Shown here in pieces: positions 34,189-45,700 of a DNA stretch of 64,000 nucleotides; the first letter of the stretch is position 1, and each line of letters opens with the position of its first letter. Made by a program: the position numbers and the translations under genes. Source of the DNA: Schistosoma haematobium (Eukaryota > Platyhelminthes > Trematoda > Strigeidida > Schistosomatidae); contig NC_067198.1 in the NCBI RefSeq assembly GCF_000699445.3, forward strand, positions 33,756,536 to 33,820,535, in the 5' to 3' direction. The notes under the pieces were generated by a model. It did not search any database. It was not told where the DNA came from and worked only from the letters and a program-made list of their open reading frames with translations.

Positions 34189-35161
34189 TTATCATTTCTA
34201 TATTTAATACTTTTTAACAAAATGTTTTTTTTCGCCAATATTTTATTTACATTTTCTTTTATATGAACAATATCATTTTCATTGAGTTGATTCTGTTCAT
34301 TATTATTATTATTATTTATATTAGATAATGATTTGATTGATATATTATTATATAATAATGAATAATCATTGATTAAATTAGATGTAATACAAAATTGTTT
34401 AATTAATTCATTCATCATTTTACTAGTTGGATATATATTATGATATCGATTATATAATAATATATCATAATATAATCTTATATTGATTATTCTATAAATA
34501 GCACAATAAATAATACGTGGTAATAAATCACGTATATAAAATATTGATTTATTGATTAATTGATTGATTGGTATTAACATTTTATATTCTAATAAATACC
34601 AATTTAACGATGTATATAAACGTTTATGATATAATAATTGATTATTTTTAAAAAATTTAACATTATTATATTTTTTATTTGAATAATTTATTGAATATTG
34701 ATTATATTTATATAAACAATGAATCAATAAATTTTCTAAATATTGACTTATTAAATGATCACCAATTTCTAATATAATTAAATTAAAATCTTGATCATTT
34801 AAATGAAAACCTGTGATAAATTGATTATTTAATTGAAAGTTCTTATATTTACATTTATTATTATTATTGATATTACTGTCATTATTATTACTATTATTAT
34901 TATTACTATTACTCTCATTATTACTATTATTATTAGTAGTAATATTATTAGTATTACTGTTACTGTTATTATTATTGTTTGAATTAGATAATAAATAATT
35001 AGATAGATTTGAATGAATACATGGCATATATTGTGATTGTATAGAATTTAAATTTGCTTTAATCATATGTAAAGGTAATTCATCAGATATACCAATTGAA
35101 CGTGCGTTTGATTTTATTATAAATAATTGAATTTTTTCTATTATCTCTGATACATAATTAG
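34170..35161 (-). CDS. CFAP92-like protein, exon 4 (last visible)
   Basis: The exon opens after a TTTCTTTATATAG acceptor. It needs the single G left by exon 3, so the junction codon is GCT. It encodes about 329 residues: an EIIEKIQLFIIKSNARS segment, an Asn-rich insertion (about protein residues 693-736, from a trinucleotide tract), ITGFHLNDQDFNLIILEIGD, LYTSLNWYLLEYKMLIPI and SIFYIRDLLPRIIYC. I recognise this order from CFAP92/KIAA1257-like ciliary proteins. The last codons (VMSYW, stop) lie in the adjoining LTR, so the C terminus may be truncated; alternatively a GTAAAT near 34250 may be a donor to exons not found. Confidence 0.65.
34862..34990. repeat. Trinucleotide tract coding for the Asn-rich insertion
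   Basis: ATT/ACT/GTT-type triplets on the plus strand give an Asn/Ser-rich run on the minus strand inside exon 4 of the CFAP92-like gene. Length variation would not break the frame. Confidence 0.9.
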
Positions 35162-35319
35162 CTATATAAAGAAAAACAACAACAAAAATTAAGGATTTAT
35201 TTAAGAGATTTAAGTTACAAAAAGAGTTATTCTTATTCAATTATTAAATATTAGAAAACAATATGAATGATTATCAGTTTTTAAGGGTTGTGAAGATTGT
35301 TAAGTTTTTGATTGAAATC

Positions 35320-35494
35320 ACCATTGGATGTCGACTCAGTAGTCTAGTTGGTTAAGCGACTAGTGCGAGACCGATAGGTCCTAGGTTCGAATCTCGCGGG
35401 ATGCTGGATCGTGGATGCGCACTACTAGGGAGTCTCATACTAGGACGAAACGGCCGTTCAGTGCTTCCAGGTTTCCCATGGTGGTCTAGCTTCA
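35320..35494 (+). mobile_element. 5'-truncated hammerhead-SINE in intron 3 of the CFAP92-like gene
   Basis: It keeps the tRNA-like head (A box near 35344-35357, B box GGTTCGAATCT near 35383-35393), a decayed hammerhead at 35419-35464 (core CTAGGGAG, site GTT) and part of the tail. The ribozyme is inactive by its core. Confidence 0.75.
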
Positions 35495-35799
35495 ATATGA
35501 TTGATATTGAAAAGGCAACAACTTAGTCAAATTATTTACAAAGTAATCTGTTTAGTGTTCGAAGTGCTTTTAGAGATCTATATAATATTGTCAAATTCAA
35601 ACTGTCTGAATGATATCAAACTTCTTGTTATGAGTTGTCAAGATAAATTGAAAGAATTTCCGATGGTTATCAGATGCAGCTGATGCATCCAAATTATTGG
35701 GACTCTCTGAACACCAAGTTACTTTGATGTTGCTTAAAATGTTTGTGAATTTTCCCGAGTTTAAGATTTACAAATATTGCAAACTTGTAATTCACCGGA

Positions 35800-36770
35800 T
35801 AATATTATCCTTTAGCTGACCTGGAGAAGTCCTCTTCAGTTGGAAACGGGTTTGTTCTTTCCCACACTAAATTGTCGCTGATGGTATTCACCCAACGGAC
35901 ATTGAGTATTTTGCATAGACAATTGTTTATAAATGCTTGTACATTTTCGATGACTGTTGTAGTAGTTCTCCAAGTTACAGCTCCGTAGAGAACAGTAGGA
36001 CTGTTTCGACGTTCATATTGAAGAGTCTGACAACATTCTCCACCGAAATCTGTTCTGCAAAATCCATTCAATTTACTATTGATTCTTTTGATGTTTTCTT
36101 CCAATTACCGACTCAATGTGTTCTCTGGTCTTCCTCTTTTCCTTTTCCCCTCACGATTCTAAGTTAGCGCTTGCCTCGTCATTCAGTTTGGTGATTTCCT
36201 CAATGTGTGTTCGAACCACTTCCAACATCCTTTCCTAATTTCCTCTACAGTTGGAAACTGGTTTGTTCTTTTCCACACTAGATTGCTGTTGATGGTATTC
36301 GGCCAACGAACATTGAGTATTTTGCATAGACAATTGTTTATAAATGCTTGTACATTTTGGATGACTGTTGTAATACTTGTCGAAGTTTCAGCTCCGTACA
36401 GAACAGTAGGACTGTTTCGACGTTCGCATTGAAGATTCTAAGTTTCATGTTGTTTTGCAGACAGTTGTTTTGAGTTCCATATGTTCTTCCACTGTAGGAA
36501 TGCTGTGCTCGTTTTGCCAATCCTTGCCTTTACATCTGAATCAGATTGCTCTTGTTTTACGACTATGCTGTCCATGTACACGATGTTTCCACCTCTTCTA
36601 GAGCTTGTCCATCAAGTTTGATTGATTTGGCTGGTGTTCTCCGTGTTGTATTTGAGGATGTTGTTTTTCGCCTTGTGTATGTTGAGGCCTATTGTTGAAG
36701 AGTCTGTTGCTACACTAGTTGTACTCATCGACATTTGTTGGTGCGAATGGGATAGATGAGCTCTCATAAT
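35800..36770 (-). mobile_element. SR2-like LINE remnant with internal duplication
   Basis: The minus strand matches the SR2-like RT C terminus twice. About 35820-36020 covers the VQAFINNCLCKILNV block and its surroundings. Then 36037-36680 restarts from the 3' side and covers the same block again (36240-36430). 36052-36628 is almost identical to 15121-15697. Frames are broken. It sits in intron 3 of the CFAP92-like gene. Confidence 0.75.
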
Positions 36771-37549
36771 ACTATCATAATACTGTTGCATGTTAACTAG
36801 GCAACTCGATAATCAAATGCATGTTTATGTTTCCAGCTCTTACTCATAATTCTGTTTCGGTGTCATTAATATTCTTTGGCTACTCAAAGAGAAGTGAAAC
36901 AAGGTTATATCCCACAACTAAATAATTTAGAGTTAACTATTTTCAGTAATAAAACAACGCCATCTCCCCAAACAAGAATATGTCTACTTTTCTGTGTCGT
37001 TTAACCAAAACGCGCTCCAAAATTCTGTATGAAAAATAAACATTTGAATGAATACCTTGATAACTAAACTTTGACACAATTATATCTTCAAGCGCATATA
37101 ACTAAAGAATTAAAGTCAGACACGAAATTACAGAGGTATTTTGTGGAATTTTGTTTTCTGAGCTGAATAGTTTGTTCGCGGTGCTTTCATAGTTATTCCG
37201 AACGACATCCTCAACACAAACTTTTGGTACAAGTGAAGTGTTTGGACTCCTCCATATCTGATTTCCAGCTTGTCCTGTAGGCCTCGATCTTGATTGATTA
37301 TTCTTGACCTTTAACCTGCCATTGTTTACAGATGTATTTATTCACTGAGATAATCATACTTATTGTTTTTCAAAGAGTATGTTTAAAAATATTCTAAATA
37401 AATGTTCTTGTTCTTCAAACATACTTTTTCCTATTACCAGACTTCAGTCATTTTTATTCTATTTGTCACAAGATAAATATATTTTGCATAATATGAACGC
37501 CTACTTATGAGTAGTTAGAAACATATTACAGAAAATAACTTGATTTTAC
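36771..37549. other. Intron 3 of the CFAP92-like gene, remainder
   Basis: AT-rich. Around 37130-37200 a minus-strand piece faintly resembles the distal part of the Penelope-like frame at 11.8 kb (an 'SAQKTKFHK' against 'LRGQKSPKN' alignment), too weak to call. Confidence 0.4.
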
Positions 37550-38126
37550 CTTCTATTTCGCTTTTATCTGGCTTTTCCAAAATGAAAATCATACGTTCAA
37601 TAGTCTGGGTATTTTCAGGTAAGGTTTTTATTTGAAATAGTCGATCCATGTTGATGTTTATCTCTATTTCAATGGACATTTCACACTGAGAATCCACGTA
37701 GCCAATATAACTACGAGGAATACTTCTAGGATTTTCATTAATAGATCTATAGTCTTTTAATAAATCTAGATCAGATTCACTCATCGGCAGCACAGGTAGT
37801 GTTTGTTTCATCTTCATACATTTTAAACAAATCATCTCACTTAAATTAACGACAATCCTTCCCGTAGGTGATGAAATTTTAGGACTGTTTTCACTAGTTT
37901 TTTTACCTATACATTTCTTTGAAAATATATCTGTTTTTAAATGTGGTTGAGCTTTTCCAATTTTATCATCATCTGGCTCAGCGCAAAATAAACCATTTTC
38001 AGGCAGTTGTTTAACTTCAGTTGTTTCTTCTCCATGGCACACTCTGTCATATACATCAATGACTACAGGGAAAGTTTGTACCAATTCCCGAAGATATAAT
38101 CCAGGAATATCATGTGTCAGGATAAC
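37550..38126 (-). CDS. CFAP92-like protein, exon 3
   Basis: The exon follows an ATTCACTATAG acceptor and ends at GAAG/GTAAAA (donor 37544-37549). It is 577 nt, in phase 0 and out phase 1. It encodes protein residues of about 436-627: VILTHDIPGLYLRELVQTFP, VVIDVYDR (end of a C2-like domain), a basic spacer, RIVVNLSEMICL, then a second beta-rich stretch (QCEMSIEIEININMDRLF) and MIFILEKPD. The first codons continue the C2-like domain of exon 2 without a gap, and the splice phase agrees. Confidence 0.7.
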
Positions 38127-38923
38127 CTATAGTGAATTTAACAAAATTTAAATCATAATACACAGGATGAATAGTTTACCTAAACTTCACAGTAAATTCA
38201 TATTTATAAAACACAAGTAAACTGAACATTAAAATTTATTTAAACGGCGGTTTTCACTGATGAAATGACTCATTAACCGAGTAGGAACTGATTTCAAACG
38301 AAAAAATAGAGCAGTTTAATGGAATGATGATTTTATTTCATAAACTACTCAATCGCAAAATATACACAGTTTTCACAGTGATGATCTACAGTATGTTAAT
38401 CAAGAATATCAATTTATGAAACACAATAAGAAATGGAAATAAACACAAGCACAATAATCTATGTCGTTCTTTTTTAGACAATGAAAACATCACTGTTAAC
38501 GAGCTTAAAAAGCTAACTAACTCCTCTTGGAACTACTGCAGAGTTACTGTCTGTCCTAAACCTGGGTATATGAGAAGATTTAGGTGCAGTGTTGCTAAGT
38601 CCACCTTGTAAAAAAGAAACATTCGACAAAATGGTCAAGCAGAAATAACCAATTAAACTCCGTTCTGGGAGTTGAATAATTTTTCCATTGAAGAGTTAGG
38701 GTCCTTCAGAAGGTATGAGTATGACACTACTGAAATGTAGCTTTTGATATCTGGCAATGTTCTAACCCTAAAGATTAATAATAAGATTTTTAAAACTGTC
38801 AGTTATCTTTACTTGATTATTATTTTATGACGTCCCACTTATTTTTATCTACGTTTAGTTAATTTTCTGTATTCAAAAACATTTTGGTAATTTCGTACAC
38901 ATAGTTCCCTTTGTTATCGTATA
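38127..38923. other. Intron 2 of the CFAP92-like gene, left part
   Basis: AT-rich. From about 38480 to 38610 a plus-strand segment gives a short frame (LTNSSWNYCRVTVCPKPGYMR) that may be a retroelement relic, but I cannot place it. Confidence 0.35.
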
Positions 38924-39140
38924 GAGAGCAAGAACAAAGATTGGTACAGAATAATATGAATTCATTTTATTTTGTTAGGTTCTCATCAGCTTCTTACAAC
39001 CTAAATATTTGAAAATCGGTGTTATTACAGATAGTGACATACTTATACATAAGTGGGTGATTAAGGATGGCACTGCTGAATGCTTTTCATCCATTTGATC
39101 TTAAACTTTTCGGAATATGTTCTTTGAATCGGACATAGGC
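38924..39140 (-). mobile_element. Penelope-like element 3' end, inverted and internally deleted
   Basis: The reverse complement matches both ends of the plus-strand copy at 39141-39893. It has the start of the endonuclease-domain region (TTCCGAAAAGTTTAAGATCA, then CATTCAGCAGTGCC) joined directly to the 3' UTR (TGTATAAGTATGTCA, TCTGTAATAA, CTGATGAGAACCTAAC, to the terminus). The rest of the coding region is missing. The two copies lie head-to-head. Confidence 0.7.
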
Positions 39141-39893
39141 TCTCCTTTATGTCCTACCAATGTAACCGCTTTGGTGGAGCAGAAAGAAGAGCCTACGTTC
39201 GATTCAAAGGACATATTCCGAAAAGTTTAAGATCAAATGGATTAAAAGCATTCAGCAGTGCCACCGCAAGACATCTCCTTGACACAGAACACGGAGCCTA
39301 TACACTGAAGTCCTTCAAGTTGAGTAACAAACAATCAAACTCCAATCTTTTGAAATTTGCCGAAGCGACAGCAATCAAACGTCTAAAACCAGATCTATGT
39401 ATACAAAAAGAGACAGTAATAAATCTTTCTTTACCATGGTAACATCAACCCCCCTTTTTCCATTTATTTATTTATTTATAACGTCATTCATTAACCCAAC
39501 CTCTTTCTGAAGTTTACATTACATCATTCATAATTGGCTGATTTCAATTCATATCTTTCTTTATGACCACCTATTTTCAGTTACTTAATTACACAATCAA
39601 CTAATGTTTGTTAACTCCATGAGTTTTAATCATTATTTCAATGTTCTGTAACTTTCCCTCCCAAACTATTTATTTATTCGAAACAAAATTTTATGACCTC
39701 ATTAACTCTATCGGAATCTTCGCTACATCATAATACACATGTATTCATCCTTCATCGCCCTCTGATGTATAAGTATGTCAATATCTGTAATAATGTTGAA
39801 TTTCAAATATTTTAGGTTTTAAGCAGCTGATGAGAACCTAACCAAATAAAATGAATTCATATTATTCTGTACCAATCTTTATTCTTGTTCTCT
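39141..39893 (+). mobile_element. Penelope-like element 3' end with GIY-YIG-type endonuclease remnant
   Basis: A 97-codon frame (39149-39442) reads AERRAYVRFKGHIPKSL, SSATARHLLDTEHGAY, LLKFAEATAIKRLKPDLCIQ and VINLSLPW. This is the C-terminal endonuclease domain of Penelope-like retroelements, with the YVG-type motif changed to FGG. A 3' UTR follows to about 39893, sharing its last part with the inverted copy at 38924. RT domain absent, so it is 5'-truncated. It lies in intron 2 of the CFAP92-like gene. Confidence 0.75.
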
Positions 39894-41605
39894 TTAATTT
39901 GATAATTATTTTCACTATCAATAATGATAGTGATAATATTTTGAATAGAACTAGTCAATGGAATTCAGAATGTGTGTTACATCTAATTCAAGGATTCTAA
40001 ACTGAATATCAACAATGTTAAACTGAAGTTGATTAAAATTAATTATAAAATAATAATAACAATTATTTACACAATGAATGAAGCTTAAGTCACTACAAAC
40101 TAAAGTACAATATATTTTATCAATTCAATTGCACTAATCAGTTAACCTTAGTTATTAAATCAATAATTTAGATGAAGGTTAAACCATTTCTATTAGAATG
40201 TTTAACCATAAAGTTAATGAATTTCACTAGAGAATTTGTACTATTGCTTCTTTTTTTTTTATAAGTAACATACATATATATTCTACTATCAATTGTTTCT
40301 CAATGAATTTTACTATGAATGTGTTTTATTCTTGAATATTTTATCCAGCTAGACAAATGGACAATTATTGAAGACATAAGAATACAAGAAAACTAAGTCA
40401 TACAAATCAGTGTTAGCAACAACTTAATAGCTCACAGAAGAAGTTAGGTATAGACATTATTTTTGAATAACCAAAGCTCATTACAATACATTCAACGGGT
40501 GAATAATTGAAAAGATGTTTTTCATATCCACCTTCCATAAACATTGTTACCCATGTAATTTCATCAAAAAGCATTTAGTAAATTATAAAGTCACTCCTGA
40601 AAATAAAAATAAAATGATCCTATGATACATGAAAAACATCATTAAAATCACGACAAGAATTTTGTAACCTTTTAAAATTCATATCACTCATAAGCCAATG
40701 CAATAACTTCACTAGATCAGTCACTTATGGCCATATATAGATGTGGGACAACTGAACATAAAAGACCATGGAGACACAAGGTCACATGAAGACAACAAAA
40801 TCTACGTTGGTAACTAGTGAGAAGAAGGATAATCAGAATAGACTGGCTAATTACCTGTGCAATAATCCAAATACTCACTACCATTAGAATTAGACTTTAA
40901 TAATGTTGTCTAGGATAACAATGGAAGCTTCGGGATTTGACCATCCAGTTTAGAAAACGATTATTTCCTCCTTTATAAAGTGAACTTGTCTTTTTATTCT
41001 TATTAAGTAACCAGTTATTAAATGATCTGCTAATTTTATAACAACCTGTTTTAGTTAGTGAACTAATTTCATCATTAACTATATACTCAATCGAATAGTT
41101 TTAATTGAAATATATAGCTTTCTTCAATTTTGTTTTAACTTAACAATTTCTCTAGTTTTTAAAATGTGATTGTACTTATTTTCATGTTAGCTATTCAATT
41201 ATTTATCACTGACGCCAATTTTTTTTAATTGATTGAAAGTAAGCATAAAATGATCTTGGATTTGGCTTTCATATTGGGTGAAACATTCAGTAAGGTTTAT
41301 TCACAATCTTGACTAGACTGAGGTCCACCGCTAGAATAAAACATACGTCATTCATTATCTCAGTCAAGGATATTACCATTAAAATATTCGAACAGAGACT
41401 AACCTTGAGCCAAATTCATATTAAATATCTTAAACCAAATGGCATTTTCAGTTATATCTGCTTGAGTTTATAAATGTTGTCAAATTTTTAAAATTTTTAA
41501 GTTATTATTTTAGATATGGATACTATGTGAAAGTCATTATTTTGAGATGTAATGTTTATATATCGGCACATGCACAAATTTATTCCCATAATTTAGTAAA
41601 TTTAC
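39894..41605. other. Intron 2 of the CFAP92-like gene, remainder
   Basis: AT-rich. No exon or recognised repeat. Confidence 0.45.
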
Positions 41606-42108
41606 CTGTACTTCATCCATATATATTTCTTTGTCTTGAACATATTCACCTGACTGATGGCTCCATACATCAGAGAATGTAGTTACTAATCGTATTGGTT
41701 CACATTTATTTCTCATTTCTTCATAGCTTCTATATGGAGCAACGGGAAGATTACGTAATCTGTCGATAGTCAATATGACTGGCTGAAATTTCTGCCTCTG
41801 TCGATCAGACATCAATGAATTAGAAAGTTTCATACCAACTAATATATCTTTAAAATTACTCTCTAATTCTAAAGTCACTGAAGATAATGGTGGCTTATTC
41901 AATGATACATTATTAGTATGTGTCAATGGTTTACACGCTACAATCCATTCTGGTGGATTTATACGAAATAAATGTCCTGTTTGTAGTACTAAACAGCATG
42001 TTCCCCAAATCTCAACAGGATTTTGAATTCTGTCAGTTTTCCTTGAACTATGACCAGCAGATAATACTTTCATTGTACTACTGCAAGATTGGTTAGATGT
42101 ATTTACGT
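41606..42108 (-). CDS. CFAP92-like protein, exon 2
   Basis: The exon follows a TTTATTTCACAG acceptor and ends CAG/GTAAAT (donor 41600-41605). It is 503 nt, in phase 1 and out phase 0. It encodes about residues 269-435: a Ser-rich start, EIWGTCCLVLQTGHLFRINP, SSVTLELESNF, and a C2-like domain (PVILTIDRLRNLPVAPYRSY, then LVTTFSDVW and KEIYMDEVQ). The first two bases complete a GAC codon with the G left by exon 1. The C2-like beta-strands continue in exon 3. Confidence 0.7.
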
Positions 42109-42461
42109 CTGTGAAATAAAAGTATATTTTTAAAATGTTCAATTAAGCCAGCTTGATTTAAACTATTAAAACATTCTTACAATATCAAGTAAATTGATTA
42201 TATTTTTTTAATATAGAACACAACTACTCACTAACTGTGTAATGTTTTGAAATGGACGAAAATGTAAGCCATTTTAATTCAATGAATTCTCGATACAATT
42301 CACTTTGTAAGTGATGTCTTAGGATTTTTATCCAGTTGTTTTTGAAATAGAAATATCATACTATTCTAGTTAACGAACAATAAGAAAATGATGAAGAGCC
42401 TAACTTTATTACGTTTTATCCCTCATGCTTAATAGAGATATCCCCTTTTTTTTAGGTTAAC

Positions 42462-45400
42462 TGTTAAGATTTAACTCCGCCTGGAGTCCCTCAGGGGGCT
42501 ACTGCCGGTCCCAAGCCCGGATAAAGGAGGAGGGTTGGGCATGGGGTTAGCGTCCCCATCCCGTAGAAAAATAACTCGCTAAAAAAACGCTAACCAGAAA
42601 AAATTATTCTAACCTTTTAAACTCTGCCCTGGGAGTCAGAAGATCTTCATTAAGAAGAATTATGACGCCTCATGATGAAAGCCGAATCCCTTCGGAAGTT
42701 ATGAGGCCGATGCCCCTTCTGACAACCAGAGCGACCATTTATTTAGGTACATGGAATGTTCGTACAATGTGGGACACCGGGAGAGCCTTCCAAATTGCTG
42801 CAGAAATGAAAAGATACAACCTAGAGGTACTTGGGATCAGTAAAACACATTGGACACAAGTTGGACAACAACGACTAACTACAGGAGAGTTCCTGTTATA
42901 CTCCGGCCATGAAGAAGAAAATGCACCACATACACAAGGAGTTGCATTGATGCTGTCCAAACAAGCACAAAATGCACTTATAGGATGGGAATCTCATGGA
43001 CCAAGGATCACCAAAGCCTCGTTCAAAACAAAGAAAGAGGGCATTTCAATGAACATCATCCAATGCTATGCGCCTACCAACGACTACAATGAAGACGCTA
43101 AAGATCAATTCTACAATAGGCTGCAGTCAATCATCGAGACGTGCCCAACAAAGGACCTGACCATTCTGATGGGAGATTTCAACGCCAAGGTTGGAACGGA
43201 CAACACTGGATATGAAGACATCATGGGACGACACGGACTGGGAGAAAGGAACGAAAATGGTGAGAGATTTGCAAACCTATGTGCCTTCAATAAGCTGGTC
43301 ATAGGCGGCACCATATTCCCACATAAACGCATACACAAAACCACATGGACTTCACCGGATCACTCTACACAAAACCAAATCGACCATATTTGCATCAACA
43401 AAACGTTCAGGAGGACTATAGAAGACGTGAGAACCAAGAGAGGAGCTGATATAGCATCAGATCATCACTTACTGGTCGCCAAGATGAAATTGAAACTCAA
43501 GAAGCACTGGACAACGGGGCAGGCAGTATCACAAAAGTTCAATACGGCCTTTCTTCAGGATACTAACAAACTCAACGAATTCAAGATAGTCCTCAGCAAT
43601 AGATTCCAGGCCTTTCATGATCTACTCAATGGAGAAGGAACTACTATGGATAGCAACTAGAAGGGGATCAAAGAGGCAATCACTTCAACATGTCATGAGG
43701 TCCTGGGTCACAAGAAGCACCACCACAAGGAATGGATCACTGTTGATACACTGGATAAGATTCTAGAAAGGAGGAACAAGAAGGCAGCGATCAATACCAG
43801 CCGAACAAGAGCAGAAAAAGCCAAGGCACAAGCTGAATACACGGAAATAAACAAACAAGTGAAGAGGAGCATCAGAACCGACAAACGTAAATATGTGGAA
43901 GATTTAGCAACGACTGTGGAAAAGGCTGCAAGAGAAGGAAACATGAGACAATTGTATGACACGACAAAGAAACTCTCTGGAAATCGCCGCAAACCAGAAC
44001 GACCAGTGAAAAGCAAGGAAGGCGAGGTAATCATCAACATTGAAGAGCAACAAAACAGGTGGGTAGAACACTTCAAAGAACTCTTGAATCGACCAGCTCC
44101 ACTGAACCCACCCAACATCGAAGCAGCACCCACGGACCTCCCAATCAATGTTGGCCCACCAACAATTGAAGAAATCAGCATGGCCATCAAACAAATCAAG
44201 AGTGGCAAAGCAACAGGACCGGACAACATCCCAGCAGAGGCACTAAAAGCAGACGTAGCGGCAACTGCAAGGATACTCCACACTCTCTTCAATAAGATTT
44301 GGGGTGAGGAACAAGTACCAACAGACTGGAAAGAAGGACTACTGATCAAAATACCGAAGAAAGGCGATCTCAGCAAGTGTGATAACTACAGGGGCATCAC
44401 TCTTCTCTCAATACCGGGAAAAGTCTTCAACAGAGTATTGTTAAACAGGATGGAGGACTGCGTAGACGCCCAACTTCGTGACCAACAGGCAGGATTCCGT
44501 AAGGATAGATCGTGTACAGACCAAATCACAACTCTACGGATCACTGTGCAACAATCAATTGAATGGAATTCATCACTCTACATCAACTTCATTGACTACG
44601 AAAAGGCATTTGATAGCGTGGACAGAACAACACTATGGAAACTTCTTCGACACTACGGCGTGCCTCAGAAGATAGTCAATATCATACAGAACTCATATGA
44701 TGGATTACACTGCAAAATTGTGCATGGAGGACAGTTGACAAAGTCGTTCAAAGTGAAGACCGGTGTTAGGCAAGGTTGCTTACTCTCACCCTTTCTCTTT
44801 CTCCTGGTGATCGACTGGATCATGAAGACGTCAACATCTGGGGGGAAGCGCGGGATACAATGGACATCTAAGATGCAGTTGGATGATCTAGACTTCTCAG
44901 ACGATCTGCCCCTTCTATCCCAAACGCAGCAACAGATGCAGGAGAAGACGAACAGTGTGGCAGCAGCCTCAGCAGCAGTAGGTCTCAATATACACAAAGG
45001 GAAAAGCAGGATTCTCCGATACAACACAGAATGCACCAATCCAATCACAATTGACGGAGAAGATTTGGAAGATGTAAAAACCTTTACGTATTTGGGTAGC
45101 ATCAGTGATGAACAGGGTGGATCTGATGCAGATGTGAAGGCGCGGATCGGCAAAGCAAGAGCAGCATATTTACAACTGAGGAACATCTGGAACTCAAAGC
45201 AACTGTCAACCAACACCAAGGTCAGGATTTTCAATACAAATGTCGAGACAGTTCTACTGTATGGGGCAGAAACCTGGAGAACTACAAAAGCCATCATCCA
45301 GAAAATACAGGTGTTTATTAACAATTGTCTACGCAAAATACTTCAGACCCATTGGTCGGACACTATTAGCAACAACGTACTGTGGGAGAGAATAAACCAG

Positions 45401-45700
45401 ATCCCAGTGGAGGAAGAAATCAGGAAGAAGCGCTGGAAGTGGATAGGACACACATTGAGGAAAGCACCCAACTGTGTCACAAGACAAGCCCCCACGTGGA
45501 ATCCTGAAGGTCAAAGGAAAAGAGGAAGACCAAAGAACACATTACGCCGGGAAATGGAGATAGACATGAGAAAAATGAACAAGAATTGGAAGGAACTAGA
45601 AAAGAAGGCCCAGGATAGAGTGGGTTGGAGAATGCTGGTCAGCGGCCTATGCTCCATTGGGAGTAGCAGGCGTAAGTAAGTAAGTAAGTGTTAAGATTTA
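42462..45700 (+). mobile_element. Near full-length SR2-like (RTE clade) LINE with target duplication
   Basis: The element (42474-45688, 3215 bp) is flanked by an identical 12-bp target duplication TGTTAAGATTTA (42462-42473 and 45689-45700). A 5' leader of about 190 bp precedes one long frame. The 3' end is GGCGTAAGTAAGTAAGTAAG, the short repeat tail usual in RTE elements. It lies in intron 1 of the CFAP92-like gene in the opposite orientation. The target duplication and single lesion indicate a recent insertion. Confidence 0.9.
42662..45679 (+). pseudogene. SR2-like ORF: apurinic endonuclease plus reverse transcriptase, one nonsense codon
   Basis: A frame of 1006 codons is interrupted once, by TAG at 43658-43660 (codon 333, where a Trp codon one base away would fit). 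The endonuclease part is about codons 20-270: LGTWNVRTMWDTG, MGDFNAKVGTD, IDHICINK and SDHHLLVAKM carry the usual catalytic residues. The RT part has [41 protein letters not shown] (motif A Asp), [13 protein letters not shown] and [12 protein letters not shown]. The catalytic Asp pair is kept, while the usual Ala before it is Ser. A C-terminal Lys/Arg-rich region follows. One point change is the only obvious defect. Confidence 0.9.

Noticed and set aside
35163..35240. First 26 codons of the open frame before exon 4 of the CFAP92-like gene
   Set aside because: A good acceptor (TTTCTTTATATAG) at 35162 and the phase match to exon 3 show that these codons are intron.
39828..39870. CTGATGAG followed by AACCTAAC in the Penelope-like 3' end as a hammerhead ribozyme
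   Set aside because: The first core box fits, but there is no stem II and no CGAAA box at the right distance. Both copies (39 kb plus and minus) lack them.
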